Part shown: positions 51,351-60,120 of the stretch, in pieces | How the letters are laid out: every line of letters begins with the position of its first letter | Position numbering within the stretch: the first letter of the stretch is position 1 | Assembly (NCBI GenBank): GCA_036379935.1 | Contig: DASVFT010000022.1 | Location: 37,910-101,909, forward strand | Source of the DNA: JAOPZW01 sp036379935 | GTDB lineage: Bacteria; Actinomycetota; Thermoleophilia; Solirubrobacterales; Solirubrobacteraceae | DNA: 64,000 bases | Direction: 5' to 3' | Program-made: the position numbers and the translations under genes | Notes under the pieces: generated by a model | Databases searched by the model: none | Told to the model about the DNA's origin: nothing | Seen by the model: only the letters and a program-made list of their open reading frames with translations

Positions 51351-52534
51351 AGGCCGCGCTGCTGACGCGCGAGTACCCACCCGAGGTCTACGGCGGGGCC
51401 GGGGTGCACGTCGAGTACCTCGCGCGCGAGCTCGGCCGGCTGATCGACGTCGAGGTCCACGCGTGGGGCACCACCCGCGACGGCGCGATCGGCCACGAGG
51501 CGTGGGACGCGCTGGCCGGGCCGGCGCCGGAGCTCGCGGCGCTGCGGGCGATGTCGATCGATCTGACCATGGCCGCGGCCACGGCCACGGCCGACGTGGT
51601 CCACAGCCACACGTGGTACGCCAACCTCGGCGGCCATCTCTCCAAGCTCGTGCACGACGTGCCGCACGTGGCCACCGTGCACTCGCTCGAGCCGCTGCGC
51701 CCCTGGAAGGCGGAGCAGCTGGGCGGCGGCTACGCGCTGTCGTCGTTCTGCGAGCGCACCGCGCTGGAAGCGGCCGACGGGATCATCGCCGTGTCGGAGG
51801 GGATGCGCGGCGACCTGCTGGACGCCTATCCGGCGATCGACCCCGCGCGGGTGGAGGTCGTCTACAACGGCATCGACACCGACGAGTACGTCGTCGACGC
51901 CGAGACCGACGTCCTCGAGCGCCACGGGATCGATCCGACCGCGCCGACCATCGTCTTCGTGGGCCGGATCACGAGGCAGAAGGGCGTCGCCCATCTCCTC
52001 GAGGCGATGGCTGAGGTCGACGACGGCGTCCAGCTCGTGCTCTGCGCCGGCGCGCCGGACACGCCCGAGATCGGCGCCGACGTGGCCGCGCGGGTGGAGC
52101 GCCTGCGCGCCCAGCGCCAGGGCGTGATCTGGATCGAGCAGATGCTCCCCAAGCCCGAGGTCATCCAGATCCTCAGCCACGCGACCGTCTTCGCGTGCCC
52201 TTCGATCTACGAGCCGCTGGGGATCGTCAATCTCGAGGCGATGGCGTGCGAGACCGCCGTGGTGGCCACGGCCACCGGCGGGATCGTGGAGGTGGTCGAC
52301 GACGAGGGCACCGGGCTGCTCGTGCCGATCGACCCGGGCGAGGACGCGACCGGGGAGCCCCGCGACCCGGCCGCCTTCGCACACGACTTCGCTGCGCGCC
52401 TGAACGCGCTGGTCCGCGACCCCGCTCGGGCCGGCATGATGGGCCGCGCGGGGCGCGCGCGCGTGATCGAGCGCTTCGCGTGGCCGGCCATCGCCGAGCA
52501 GACGGTCGGGCTCTATCGGCGCCTTGTCGGTTGA
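51347..52534 (+). CDS. glgA: GT4-type glycogen synthase / alpha-maltose-1-phosphate synthase
   Basis: The 395-residue glycosyltransferase has LTREYPPEVYGGAGVHVEYLARELG, VHSHTWYANLGG, NGIDTDEY, FVGRITRQKGVAHLLEA and CPSIYEPLGIVNLEAMAC (E-x7-E). This is the GT4 (actinobacterial) form, much shorter than GT5 GlgA. It transfers glucose from ADP-glucose either to glycogen or, like mycobacterial GlgM, to glucose-1-phosphate giving maltose-1-phosphate; GlgE is not in the window to decide. Starts with GTG inside the glgC stop (GTGA). Confidence 0.88.
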   Translation: MKAALLTREYPPEVYGGAGVHVEYLARELGRLIDVEVHAWGTTRDGAIGHEAWDALAGPAPELAALRAMSIDLTMAAATATADVVHSHTWYANLGGHLSKLVHDVPHVATVHSLEPLRPWKAEQLGGGYALSSFCERTALEAADGIIAVSEGMRGDLLDAYPAIDPARVEVVYNGIDTDEYVVDAETDVLERHGIDPTAPTIVFVGRITRQKGVAHLLEAMAEVDDGVQLVLCAGAPDTPEIGADVAARVERLRAQRQGVIWIEQMLPKPEVIQILSHATVFACPSIYEPLGIVNLEAMACETAVVATATGGIVEVVDDEGTGLLVPIDPGEDATGEPRDPAAFAHDFAARLNALVRDPARAGMMGRAGRARVIERFAWPAIAEQTVGLYRRLVG

Positions 52535-52620
52535 CGGACCGATGAGTTCTCGGGTCACCGCCGGTTGAAGTACGGACAGCCGAACCAATCGCGAAAGGAC
52601 TGTTCGCCATCATCGAGCAG

Positions 52621-54075
52621 ATGACAGATCGCAATCGCTGGATCGCCCTCTACGTGCTGTGCGTGGGCGTGCTGATGATCGTGCTCGACGTCACCGTCGT
52701 GAACGTCGCCCTGCCGTCGATCAAGGAGGACCTGGGCTTCTCGCAGTCGAGCCTGGCCTGGGTGGTCAACGCCTACCTGATCGCCTTCGGCGGCCTGCTC
52801 CTGCTCGCCGGGCGCCTCGGCGACCTGGTCGGCCGGCGGACGATGTTCCTGGCCGGCCTGGCCCTGTTCACCGCCGCGTCGGTGCTGTGCGGCGCGGCGC
52901 AGAGCCAGGGCGTGCTCGTCGTGGCGCGCTTCGTGCAGGGCATCGGCGGGGCGATGACCTCCGCGGTGGTCCTCGGGATGATCGTGACGATGTTCCCCGA
53001 GCCTCGCGAGCAGGCCAAGGCGATCGGCGTCTACGGCTTCGTGGCCTCGGCGGGCGGCACGGTCGGCCTGCTGGCCGGCGGCGTCCTCACGCAGACGATC
53101 AACTGGCACTGGATCTTCTTCATCAACATCCCGATCGGCCTGGCCACCGCCTTCATGACGCGCCGGCTCATCGAGCGCGACGAGGGCATCGGCTTGGACA
53201 AGGGGGCCGACGTCCCCGGAGCGGTGCTCATCACCGCCGCGCTGATGCTCGGGGTCTACACGATCGTCAAGCCCGCCGCCGAGGACGGCTGGGGCTCCAC
53301 GGGCGCCCTCGGGCTCGGGGCCCTGTCGCTCGTGCTGCTGGCGGCCTTCATCGCCCGCGAGTCGACGGCGCGCACGCCGCTCATCCCGCTGCGGATCTTC
53401 CGCTCGCGCAACGTCTCCGGGGCCAACCTGATCCAGGCCCTGCTCGTGCCGGGCATGTTCGGGATGTTCTTCCTGGGCTCGCTGTACCTCGAGCAGGTCC
53501 AGGGCTACGACGCCCTGCAGATCGGGCTCGCCTTCCTGCCCGCGACCCTCGTCATGGGGACGATGTCGCTGCGCTACTCCGAGCGCCTGGTCACGCGCTT
53601 CGGCGCCAAGACGGTCCTCCTGCCCGGCATGCTGCTCGTCGCGGCGGCGCTCGTGCTCTTCGCGCGGGCGCCGGTAGACGGCGTCTACGTGCGCGACGTG
53701 CTGCCGGTGATGCTCGTGCTCGCCCTGGGCATCGGGGTCTCTTTCCCTGCGCTGATCGCGCTGGCCATGTCAGGCGCCACGCCGCAGGACGCGGGCCTGG
53801 CCTCCGGACTGGTCAACACCACGGCGCAGGTGGGCGGCGCGCTCGGGCTCGCGGTGCTCGCCACGGTGTCGGCGACGCACACCGAGGGGCTGCTGCGCGA
53901 CGGCGAGGCGGCGGCCAGCGCGCTGACCAGCGGCTACCACGTGGCCTTCTGGATCGGGGCCGCGCTGGTGCTGAGCGCCCTGGCCGTGGCCACGCTGGTC
54001 CTCGAGGCTCCGAAGCAGTTCGCGCACCAGGAGGCGCCGGCGGGCGCCGAGGCCAGCTACCCCGAGCCCGCGTAG
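52621..54075 (+). CDS. MFS drug exporter, DHA2 (EmrB/QacA) family, 14 helices
   Basis: The 484-residue protein has LDVTVVNVALPSIKEDLG in helix 1, GRLGDLVGRRTMFLAG (motif A), ARFVQGIGGAMTS (motif B) and GLLAGGVLTQTINWHWIFFINIPIG (motif C and next), and about 14 hydrophobic segments. It probably exports a cationic or hydrophobic drug by proton antiport. The ATG follows GAAAGGAC at about 35 nt and an imperfect inverted repeat near 52574-52605 that could be an operator. Its 3' end overlaps the convergent PTH2-like gene by 19 bp. Confidence 0.9.
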   Translation: MTDRNRWIALYVLCVGVLMIVLDVTVVNVALPSIKEDLGFSQSSLAWVVNAYLIAFGGLLLLAGRLGDLVGRRTMFLAGLALFTAASVLCGAAQSQGVLVVARFVQGIGGAMTSAVVLGMIVTMFPEPREQAKAIGVYGFVASAGGTVGLLAGGVLTQTINWHWIFFINIPIGLATAFMTRRLIERDEGIGLDKGADVPGAVLITAALMLGVYTIVKPAAEDGWGSTGALGLGALSLVLLAAFIARESTARTPLIPLRIFRSRNVSGANLIQALLVPGMFGMFFLGSLYLEQVQGYDALQIGLAFLPATLVMGTMSLRYSERLVTRFGAKTVLLPGMLLVAAALVLFARAPVDGVYVRDVLPVMLVLALGIGVSFPALIALAMSGATPQDAGLASGLVNTTAQVGGALGLAVLATVSATHTEGLLRDGEAAASALTSGYHVAFWIGAALVLSALAVATLVLEAPKQFAHQEAPAGAEASYPEPA

Positions 54076-54722
54076 CGGGGGCGCAGCGCGATCACCGTCA
54101 CCGTGCCGGGCGGGAGCTCGGTCAGGCCGGCGTCGACGACGCGCGCGACGCGGTCGTCGCGCGCCGCTAGCGAGGCGAAGGTCGGGGCGTCGGGCGCCAC
54201 GACGCGGCCGGGGCAGCCGGCGGCGACCCAGTCCTCGAGCGCGCCCGTGTCGGCGGCCATGACGGCGGCGTGGGCGATCTGGGCCAGCGTCTTGCCCGAG
54301 CTCATCGCGGCGGCGGGGTTGAGCGCGTAGGTCACCGCGGCGCGTTCGTCGGCGGGGTCGGGTTCGGCGGGCGCGGGCTCGAGCGTCGTGCTCATCGCCT
54401 GCAGGCGCTCGAGCAGCGGACCGCGCCGGGAGCGCGGGCGCGGAGGGAGGGCCGCGATGGCCTCGCCGTCCGGCTCGCCCGCCGGGGCGTGCGGCTCGGC
54501 CAGCACCTGCTCCCACTGCGCGCTCGTGCGCGCGCGCAGGCACACCTTGCCGGGGCGCTCGCGCCAGGCGGCGATCGCGTCGCGGTGCTCGGGGTCCTCC
54601 TCGAAGGCGCGCAGGCAGGCGACCGCGGCGGCCCCGGCCAGCTCGCCGGCGCGCGCCAGCTGCGCGATCGCGCCGCGGCGCACCACGAGGTACATACGCA
54701 GCGGATCGGGCCGGCCGCTCAC
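54057..54722 (-). CDS. PTH2-like peptidyl-tRNA hydrolase domain protein
   Basis: The 221-residue product has a C-terminal PTH2-like domain at about 115-220: TYALNPAAAMSSGKTLAQIAHAAV, then ARVVDAGLTELPPGTVTVIAL. The GKTLAQIAHA block corresponds to the GK-AQ-HA signature of the family. The N-terminal 110 residues (YLVVRRGAIAQLARAGELAG, KVCLRARTSAQWEQVL) resemble a diverged first copy of the same fold. GTG at 54722 overlaps the lgt stop (GTGA) and is preferred to ATG 54695. Enzymatic function is not proven by motif. Confidence 0.7.
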   Translation of the reverse strand: MSGRPDPLRMYLVVRRGAIAQLARAGELAGAAAVACLRAFEEDPEHRDAIAAWRERPGKVCLRARTSAQWEQVLAEPHAPAGEPDGEAIAALPPRPRSRRGPLLERLQAMSTTLEPAPAEPDPADERAAVTYALNPAAAMSSGKTLAQIAHAAVMAADTGALEDWVAAGCPGRVVAPDAPTFASLAARDDRVARVVDAGLTELPPGTVTVIALRPRYAGSG

Positions 54723-55513
54723 GGCCCGCGCCCGGGGCGCTGGCTGCTGGCGAACCACGCCAGGCCGGCGACGGTGAGGACGCAGGCCAGGAAGAAGTTC
54801 AGTCGCAGGCCGAGGATGTGGTGCGCGGGATCGACGCGCAGCAGCTCCTCGAAGATGCGGAAGGCCGAGTAGCCGGCCACGTAGAGCGCGAAGAGCCCGG
54901 GCGGGCGGATGTCGCGATGGCGCCCGAGCCAGACGAGCGCGCGCGCCAGCGCCAGGTTCCAGATGATCTCGTAGAGGAAGGTCGGGTGGAAGGTGGACTG
55001 GTCGGCGTAGCGCTCGGGCCGGTGCGCGCGGTCGATCTCGATGCCCCAGGGCAGCGACGTGGGCCGGCCGTAGAGCTCCTGGTTGAAGTAGTTGCCGACG
55101 CGCCCGATGGCCTGGGCCACGAGGATCCCGGGCGCGGCGGCGTCCATGAAGCGGGCGACGTCGGCACCGGCGCGGCGCAACCGCCAGATCCCGACGACGG
55201 TGCCGAGCGCGATCCCGCCCCAGATCCCGAGGCCGCCCTCCCAGACGGCGAATGGTCCCCACCAGTGAGGCGAAACCTCGTTCCAGCTCGTGGCCAGGAA
55301 GTACAGGCGCCCGCCGACGATGCCGGCCGGGAAGCCCCACAGGGCCACGTCTTGGACCAGCCCCCGCGAGCCGCCCTGGGCCTCCCACCGCCGCGTCGTG
55401 ATCGCCACGGCGGCCAGGACCGCCAGCACGTAGCACAGCCCGTAGATCCGGATGTCGAACGGCCCGACGTGGATCCCGTTGAACGACGGGCTGGGGATCG
55501 ACCCGACGGGCAC
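54719..55513 (-). CDS. lgt: Prolipoprotein diacylglyceryl transferase, canonical copy
   Basis: The 264-residue membrane protein has SPSFNGIHVGPFDIRIYGLCY, WEGGLGIWGG, the full signature AIGRVGNYFNQELYG, STFHPTFLYE and FRIFEELLRVD. It lipidates prolipoproteins at the lipobox Cys. The canonical Arg, Asn and Glu of the signature are intact, so this is the likely housekeeping enzyme, while 3118-3912 is a divergent copy. GTG start at 55513. It is divergent from the MFS gene at 55564 and overlaps the PTH2-like gene by 4 nt. Confidence 0.93.
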   Translation of the reverse strand: MPVGSIPSPSFNGIHVGPFDIRIYGLCYVLAVLAAVAITTRRWEAQGGSRGLVQDVALWGFPAGIVGGRLYFLATSWNEVSPHWWGPFAVWEGGLGIWGGIALGTVVGIWRLRRAGADVARFMDAAAPGILVAQAIGRVGNYFNQELYGRPTSLPWGIEIDRAHRPERYADQSTFHPTFLYEIIWNLALARALVWLGRHRDIRPPGLFALYVAGYSAFRIFEELLRVDPAHHILGLRLNFFLACVLTVAGLAWFASSQRPGRGP

Positions 55514-55550
55514 GGGCCGGATCGTCGCAAATCGGGGGGCGGGGGCCTCG

Positions 55551-55563
55551 TAGGCTCTGCTGC
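55551..55563 (+). promoter_or_regulatory. Leaderless-type -10 element (TAGGCT, 7 nt to TTG)
   Basis: TAGGCT at 55551-55556 fixes the unusual TTG start at 55564. Confidence 0.5.
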
Positions 55564-56820
55564 TTGCCCCGGCCGCGCGTCATCGTCGACCTCGCGCCTT
55601 GGCGCGCGTCGCGCGACCTGCGGCTGCTGCTCGTCGGCGAGATCCTCACCGGCCTGGGGACCCAGGCTGCGCTCGTCGCACTGCCCTACCAGCTCTACAC
55701 GCAGACGGGCTCGGCCTTCCTCACCGGGCTGCTGGGAGCGGTCGAGCTGGCGCCGCTGGTCGGCATGTCGCTGCTCGGCGGCGCCGTGGCCGACCGCACC
55801 GATCGCCGCCGCGTCCTGCTGCTCGATCAGATCGCGCTGATCGCCTGCGCCAGCGCGCTCGCGGCGCTCGCCTTCGCCGGCTCCTCGCCCGTGCCGGTGC
55901 TCTACGTGCTCGGCGGCCTGCTGGCCGGCTTCGGCGCCGTTCAGAACGTCACCACCGCCGCCATCGTCCCGAACCTCGTCGCGCCTGAGCGGCTGCGCTC
56001 GGCGCTGGCGCTCAACTTCGGGCTCTACCAGGTCACGCAGGTCGTCGGGCCCGGGATAGGCGGCGTGCTCATCGGGCTCCTGGGCCTCGGCGCCGCCTAC
56101 ACGGTCGACGCCGCCAGCTGCCTGGCCATGGTCGTCGCCCTGATGGCGATGGCGCCGCAGCGCCCGCACGCCGTCGACACCGAGCGGCCGCCCGTCCTCG
56201 CCTCGATCGCCGAGGGGTTGCGCTACGTGCGCGGCAACCAGGCGCTGGTGGGATCGTTCGCCATCGATCTCGTCGCCATGACGTTCGGCATGCCGCGCGC
56301 GCTGTTCGCCGTCCTCGCGGTGAGCGTGTATGGGGCCGGCGCCGAGGGCACCGGCCTGCTCTACGCGGCGGTCTCCGCAGGCGCCACCGTCGCCGCGCTG
56401 ACCACCGGGTGGATCGAAGGCGTGCGGCGTCTGGGCGTCATCGTCATCTGGGCCGTGGTCGTCTGGGGGGCGGCGATCGCGGGCGTCGGCCTCGTCGGGT
56501 CCCTCTGGCCGGCGGCCGCCCTGCTCGCCATCGCCGGCGCGGCGGACAGCGTCAGCGCCGTGTGCCGCAGCTCGATCAACCAGATGGTCACGCCCGACGC
56601 CATGCGCGGGCGGATGTCGTCGGTGTTCTCGCTCGTCGTCACGAGTGGCCCGCGGCTGGGCGACGTCGAGTCGGGGACCGTGGCCGGCCTGGCCGGTCCG
56701 CGCTTCTCGGTCACCTCCGGCGGCCTGGCCTGCATAGCCGGCGTGGCGGTGGTGGTGGCCGCCTTCCCGGCGCTCGCCCGCTTCGACGCCGAGGAGGTCC
56801 GGATAGGCTCGCCAGCATGA
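55564..56820 (+). CDS. MFS exporter, enterobactin-exporter-like (EntS/MFS_3)
   Basis: The 418-residue, roughly 12-helix protein begins PRPRVIVDLAPWRASRDLRLLLVGEIL, with GTQAALVALPYQLYTQTGS in helix 1-2, GGAVADRTDRRRVLLLDQ (motif A) and APERLRSALALNFGLYQVTQVVGPGIGG. This is the EntS-like branch that exports siderophores or drugs. Starts with TTG. The stop overlaps the next ATG by 4 nt, and a second TAGGCT inside its last codons gives the next gene its own promoter. Confidence 0.85.
   Translation: MPRPRVIVDLAPWRASRDLRLLLVGEILTGLGTQAALVALPYQLYTQTGSAFLTGLLGAVELAPLVGMSLLGGAVADRTDRRRVLLLDQIALIACASALAALAFAGSSPVPVLYVLGGLLAGFGAVQNVTTAAIVPNLVAPERLRSALALNFGLYQVTQVVGPGIGGVLIGLLGLGAAYTVDAASCLAMVVALMAMAPQRPHAVDTERPPVLASIAEGLRYVRGNQALVGSFAIDLVAMTFGMPRALFAVLAVSVYGAGAEGTGLLYAAVSAGATVAALTTGWIEGVRRLGVIVIWAVVVWGAAIAGVGLVGSLWPAAALLAIAGAADSVSAVCRSSINQMVTPDAMRGRMSSVFSLVVTSGPRLGDVESGTVAGLAGPRFSVTSGGLACIAGVAVVVAAFPALARFDAEEVRIGSPA
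56804..56816 (+). promoter_or_regulatory. Leaderless-type -10 element within the end of the MFS gene (TAGGCT, 7 nt to ATG)
   Basis: TAGGCT at 56804-56809 encodes part of the C terminus of the upstream MFS protein and also places an ATG at 56817. Confidence 0.5.
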
Positions 56821-58226
56821 TCTTCCGCCAGATCACCCACGACGATCTCGGGTGTGCGAGCTACCTGGTGGGCGACGAGGACGCTGGGCTCGCCGCCGTC
56901 GTCGACCCGCGCCTGGACATCGACGAGTACCTGCGCCTGGCTCGCTATCTGGGCGCTCGGATCGAGCACGTGCTCGAGACGCACAACCACGCCGACCACG
57001 TCTCCGGCCACGGTCGGCTCGTCGCCTCGACCGGCGCCACCATCCACATCCACCGCGAGGCGTCGCCCGACTACGACCACGAGCCCTTCGACGACGGCTG
57101 GGAGCTCGCCCTCGGCTCGCTCGTCGTACGTGCCATCCATACGCCCGGCCACCGCCCCGAGCACACCGCCTTCGCGCTCGTCGACTCGGCGCGCGGGGAG
57201 GAGCCGTGGGCGGTCCTGACGGGCGACTCGCTCTTCGTCGGCGACATCGCCCGCCCCGACCTCGCGGTCGACAAGGAGGACGGCGCGCACGGCATCTTCC
57301 GCTCGCTGCACGAGCGCCTGCTCACGCTCCCCGACACGTGCGAGGTATGGCCGGGCCACCTCGGCGGCTCGCTGTGCGGCGGGCCCGGCATGGACCTCAA
57401 GGTCTCCTCGACGATCGGCTACGAGCGCGCGCACCAGGCGCTGCTGGCCATAGACGACGAGGACGAGTTCGTGCGCCACGCCATCGCCGGCCTAGGCCCG
57501 CAGCCACCGAACTTCCGCGCCATCGTCGCTACGAACAAGGGGCCGCTGGTGCGCGGCGCGGCGCACGCCGACCCGCTGACGCCGCGCCAGGTCGAGCAGC
57601 ACCAGCGCGGTGGCGCGCTCGTCGTCGACGTCCGCACCGAGCTGCAGTTCGACGACGCGCACATCCCCGACGCGGTCTGCATCACGGCGCTGCGCGCCGG
57701 GTTCGGCTCCAAGCTGGCGTGGCTCGCCGACCACGACCACCCGGTGGTCGTCGTCGGGCGCGACGACGAGGAGGCGCGGCGCGCGATCGTCCTGGCCGCC
57801 TCGGTCGGCGTCACCAACGTGGCCGGCTACCTGGCCGGCGGCATGACGAGCTGGCGCGAGGACCAGCGCGGCGTGGCCCGCATCGCGCGCATGACGGTGG
57901 CCGAGCTGCACGAGCGCTGGCAGCCCGACGGCGATCCGCAGGTGCTCGACGTGCGCGAGCGCGACGAGTGGGAGCGCGGGCACATCCCGGGCTCGGTCCA
58001 TCGCCCGTACCACGACATCGATGCGGTCCCGGAGGGCATCGACCCGGGCCGCGCGGTCGCGGTCATCTGCGGCTCGGGTCAGCGCGCCGCGGTCGGCGCC
58101 AGCCTGCTGCGCCGCCACGGCGCGCACGACGTCATCCACGTCGTCGAGGGCGGCGTGCCGCGATGGGCGCGCGAGGGCTGGCCGATCGAGACCGGATCGC
58201 GGCGCGAGGCCGTGCGCCCGGGCTAG
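56817..58226 (+). CDS. Persulfide dioxygenase-like metallo-beta-lactamase with two rhodanese domains
   Basis: The 469-residue protein has an ETHE1-type MBL domain at about 1-240: ETHNHADHVSGHG, HTPGHRPEHTAF, LTGDSLFVGDIARPDL and the later WPGHLGG. Two rhodanese domains follow. The first (about 262-355) has VVVVGRDDEE where the active Cys should be and is probably inactive; the second (about 365-465) has VICGSGQRA with the Cys. It likely oxidises glutathione- or low-molecular-weight persulfides to sulfite and moves sulfane sulfur, in the cytoplasm. A leaderless-type promoter lies inside the upstream gene. Confidence 0.88.
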   Translation: MIFRQITHDDLGCASYLVGDEDAGLAAVVDPRLDIDEYLRLARYLGARIEHVLETHNHADHVSGHGRLVASTGATIHIHREASPDYDHEPFDDGWELALGSLVVRAIHTPGHRPEHTAFALVDSARGEEPWAVLTGDSLFVGDIARPDLAVDKEDGAHGIFRSLHERLLTLPDTCEVWPGHLGGSLCGGPGMDLKVSSTIGYERAHQALLAIDDEDEFVRHAIAGLGPQPPNFRAIVATNKGPLVRGAAHADPLTPRQVEQHQRGGALVVDVRTELQFDDAHIPDAVCITALRAGFGSKLAWLADHDHPVVVVGRDDEEARRAIVLAASVGVTNVAGYLAGGMTSWREDQRGVARIARMTVAELHERWQPDGDPQVLDVRERDEWERGHIPGSVHRPYHDIDAVPEGIDPGRAVAVICGSGQRAAVGASLLRRHGAHDVIHVVEGGVPRWAREGWPIETGSRREAVRPG

Positions 58227-58311
58227 CCTTGATGGCGCAGTCGCGCGAGGTTGCGCGCGGCCGGCCGCACGCGGCCGCCGAGCCGAGCGAGGCGCTCCCG
58301 GCCGCGCACGG

Positions 58312-58371
58312 CGCCTCACCGCAGGGCGATCGCCCGCGCGCATCGCCTCACCGCAGGCGCCTCACCGCAGG
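58312..58371. repeat. Three copies of a 14-bp unit around the protease stop codon
   Basis: CGCCTCACCGCAGG occurs at 58312-58325, 58344-58357 and 58358-58371, the last two directly adjacent. The third copy holds the TGA stop of the serine protease gene on the minus strand. Confidence 0.8.
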
Positions 58372-59006
58372 GCGCTCCCCAACGCCCTCGCATCGAGCGC
58401 GTAGGCCCTGTCGGCGCGATCGGAGGCCTGCGCGAAGATCATGCCGACGAGGCGCCCGTCGCCATCGAGGACGGGGGCGCCGGAGTCGCCGGGCAGCACC
58501 GCCGCGTCGAGCTCGAAGGCGGGGCGGATTCGCGCGACGGCGCCGGGGCCGTCGCGCACTCGGGCGGTGATGAGCCGGCGCACCTTCGCGCGCAGCACCC
58601 GCCGCCGGTCGCCGCGCACGACGAGGACGCGCGTTCCCTGGCCCGCTTGGGGACGCGCCGTGCGCACCATGGGCGCCTTCAGGCCCGGGACGGACAGCAA
58701 CGCGAGGTCCAAGCGGCCATCGGCGCGCACGACCCGGACACGGCGGCCTCGCCGGTGTGGCGCCGCCAGCAGCACCGCGCGCGCGCCGGCCAGGGCATGG
58801 GCCACGGTGATGGCGCGCCCATCGCCGGCCGCGAAGGCGGTCGCGAACTCGTCCGTCCGTCCCGGCGCGGAGGCGGTCACCTGCAGGACCGTGGGAGGCG
58901 ACGACCGCGTCGCGCCGCCGCAGCCGGCCAGCGCCCCGATGGCGGTCGCGGCCAGCGCCGCCACGGCCGCCGCGGCCGGCGCGGCGACCGCCACGCGCGG
59001 GCTCAC
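58362..59006 (-). CDS. Trypsin-like serine protease lipoprotein
   Basis: The 214-residue protein has a lipoprotein signal peptide ending in GALAGC (lipobox Cys near residue 31). The catalytic triad of a chymotrypsin-fold protease is visible: His in AITVAHALAG, Asp in GRLDLALLSVPG, Ser in LPGDSGAPVLDGDG. There is no PDZ domain, and the protein is short for HtrA. It would act outside the membrane, anchored by lipid, and needs Lgt. GTG at 59006 overlaps the LacI-type stop (GTGA), so the two are coupled in expression. Confidence 0.78.
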   Translation of the reverse strand: MSPRVAVAAPAAAAVAALAATAIGALAGCGGATRSSPPTVLQVTASAPGRTDEFATAFAAGDGRAITVAHALAGARAVLLAAPHRRGRRVRVVRADGRLDLALLSVPGLKAPMVRTARPQAGQGTRVLVVRGDRRRVLRAKVRRLITARVRDGPGAVARIRPAFELDAAVLPGDSGAPVLDGDGRLVGMIFAQASDRADRAYALDARALGSALR

Positions 59007-60046
59007 CGCGGCGGCGCCGTCGTCGCGCGCACGACGATCGTCGGCTCGTGCAGGCGCGTCGCGCGGCGCACGCGGCCGTCCACGCGCTCGAGCACGAGCG
59101 CGAGCGCCTCGCGCCCCATCTCGTGGCGCGGCTGGTTCACGGTGGTCAGCCGTATGTGGTTCAGCGCGGCGACGAAGGTGTTGTCGTAGCCCACCACGGA
59201 CACGTCGTCGGGCACGCGCACGCCGTCCTGCTCGAGGCGGTCGATCAGGCCGACGGCGACGAGGTCGTTCGCGGCGAAGACGGCAGTCGGCAGCTCGGCG
59301 CCGCGCAGGAGCCTCTCGGCGCCGGCCGCGCCGGCCTGCTCGGTGAACTCGCCCGCGACGACCTTGGCGTGTCGCCTGAGGCCGGCCTCCTCCATCGCCT
59401 TGAGGTAGCCGGCCCGTCGCGGCGCCGAGCCGGCGCCCTGGCCGCCGTCGACGTGGACGATGCGCTCGTGGCCCAGGGCGACGAGGTGCTCGATCGCGAC
59501 ATGCGCGCCGCGAGGCTCGTTGGTCATGACGCAGTCGACGCGACCGTCGCGCACCCGGCGGCCGATGACGACGCACGGCAGCGACCCCACGTTGGCCGCG
59601 ATCTGCCGGCCCGACATGCGCGGTGACACGAGGATGAGCCCGTCCGTGCGGTACTCGAGCAGGGCCTCGAGCATCGCGCGCTCGCGCTGCTGGCGCCGGC
59701 CGCCGGTGATGATCAGCAGCCGGTAGCCGAGGTCCGACGCGTCCTCCTCGATGCCGTTGGCGATCTCGGCGAAGAACGGATTGTGCAGGTCGTTGAGGAG
59801 GACGCCCACGGTCTTCGTGCGGTGGCTGGCGAGGTGACGCGCCATCGCGTTGGGCCGGTAGCCGAGGCGCTGCGCCGTGGCCAGGACGCGCTCGCGGCGC
59901 TTCGGGCTGACCTTGGGGCTCTGGCGCATGACCAGCGACACGAGCGCGCGCGAGACACGGGCCTCGCGCGCGACGTCATCCATGGTCACGTACGACCGGC
60001 GCCCGTTCGGGTCGGATCGCGCGGTCCGCCCACCCTCCTCCTCCAT
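59003..60046 (-). CDS. LacI-family transcriptional regulator
   Basis: The 347-residue protein has a LacI helix-turn-helix at about residues 18-65 (VTMDDVAREARVSRALVSLVM, KVSPKRRERVLATAQRLGYRPNAMAR) and a periplasmic-binding-protein-like ligand domain (TVGVLLNDLHNPFFAEI, DGLILVSPRMSG, RGAHVAIEHLVALGHERIVHV, FAANDLVAVGLIDRL, VSVVGYDNT). It is divergent from the iolE-like/ABC operon and probably represses it through two operators in the shared 120-bp region, released by the imported sugar or a catabolite. Confidence 0.93.
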   Translation of the reverse strand: MEEEGGRTARSDPNGRRSYVTMDDVAREARVSRALVSLVMRQSPKVSPKRRERVLATAQRLGYRPNAMARHLASHRTKTVGVLLNDLHNPFFAEIANGIEEDASDLGYRLLIITGGRRQQRERAMLEALLEYRTDGLILVSPRMSGRQIAANVGSLPCVVIGRRVRDGRVDCVMTNEPRGAHVAIEHLVALGHERIVHVDGGQGAGSAPRRAGYLKAMEEAGLRRHAKVVAGEFTEQAGAAGAERLLRGAELPTAVFAANDLVAVGLIDRLEQDGVRVPDDVSVVGYDNTFVAALNHIRLTTVNQPRHEMGREALALVLERVDGRVRRATRLHEPTIVVRATTAPPR

Positions 60047-60061
60047 GGCGCCAGTATGCCA

Positions 60062-60075
60062 TTAGAGCGCTCCAA
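60062..60075. promoter_or_regulatory. LacI-type operator 1
   Basis: TTAGAGCGCTCCAA is a 14-bp palindrome with one mismatch and a central CG, typical of LacI-family sites. It lies just upstream of the lacI-type start and about 46-59 bp before the expected start of the operon transcript. Confidence 0.75.
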
Positions 60076-60084
60076 CGGAAAGAC

Positions 60085-60113
60085 TTGCATTGCCGGACGT
60101 CAATCGTTACGGT
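60085..60113 (+). promoter_or_regulatory. Sigma-70-type promoter of the sugar operon
   Basis: TTGCAT at 60085-60090 and TACGGT at 60108-60113 are separated by exactly 17 bp. Transcription should begin near 60120, at the edge of operator 2. Confidence 0.7.
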
Positions 60114-60120
60114 CCGCCAC

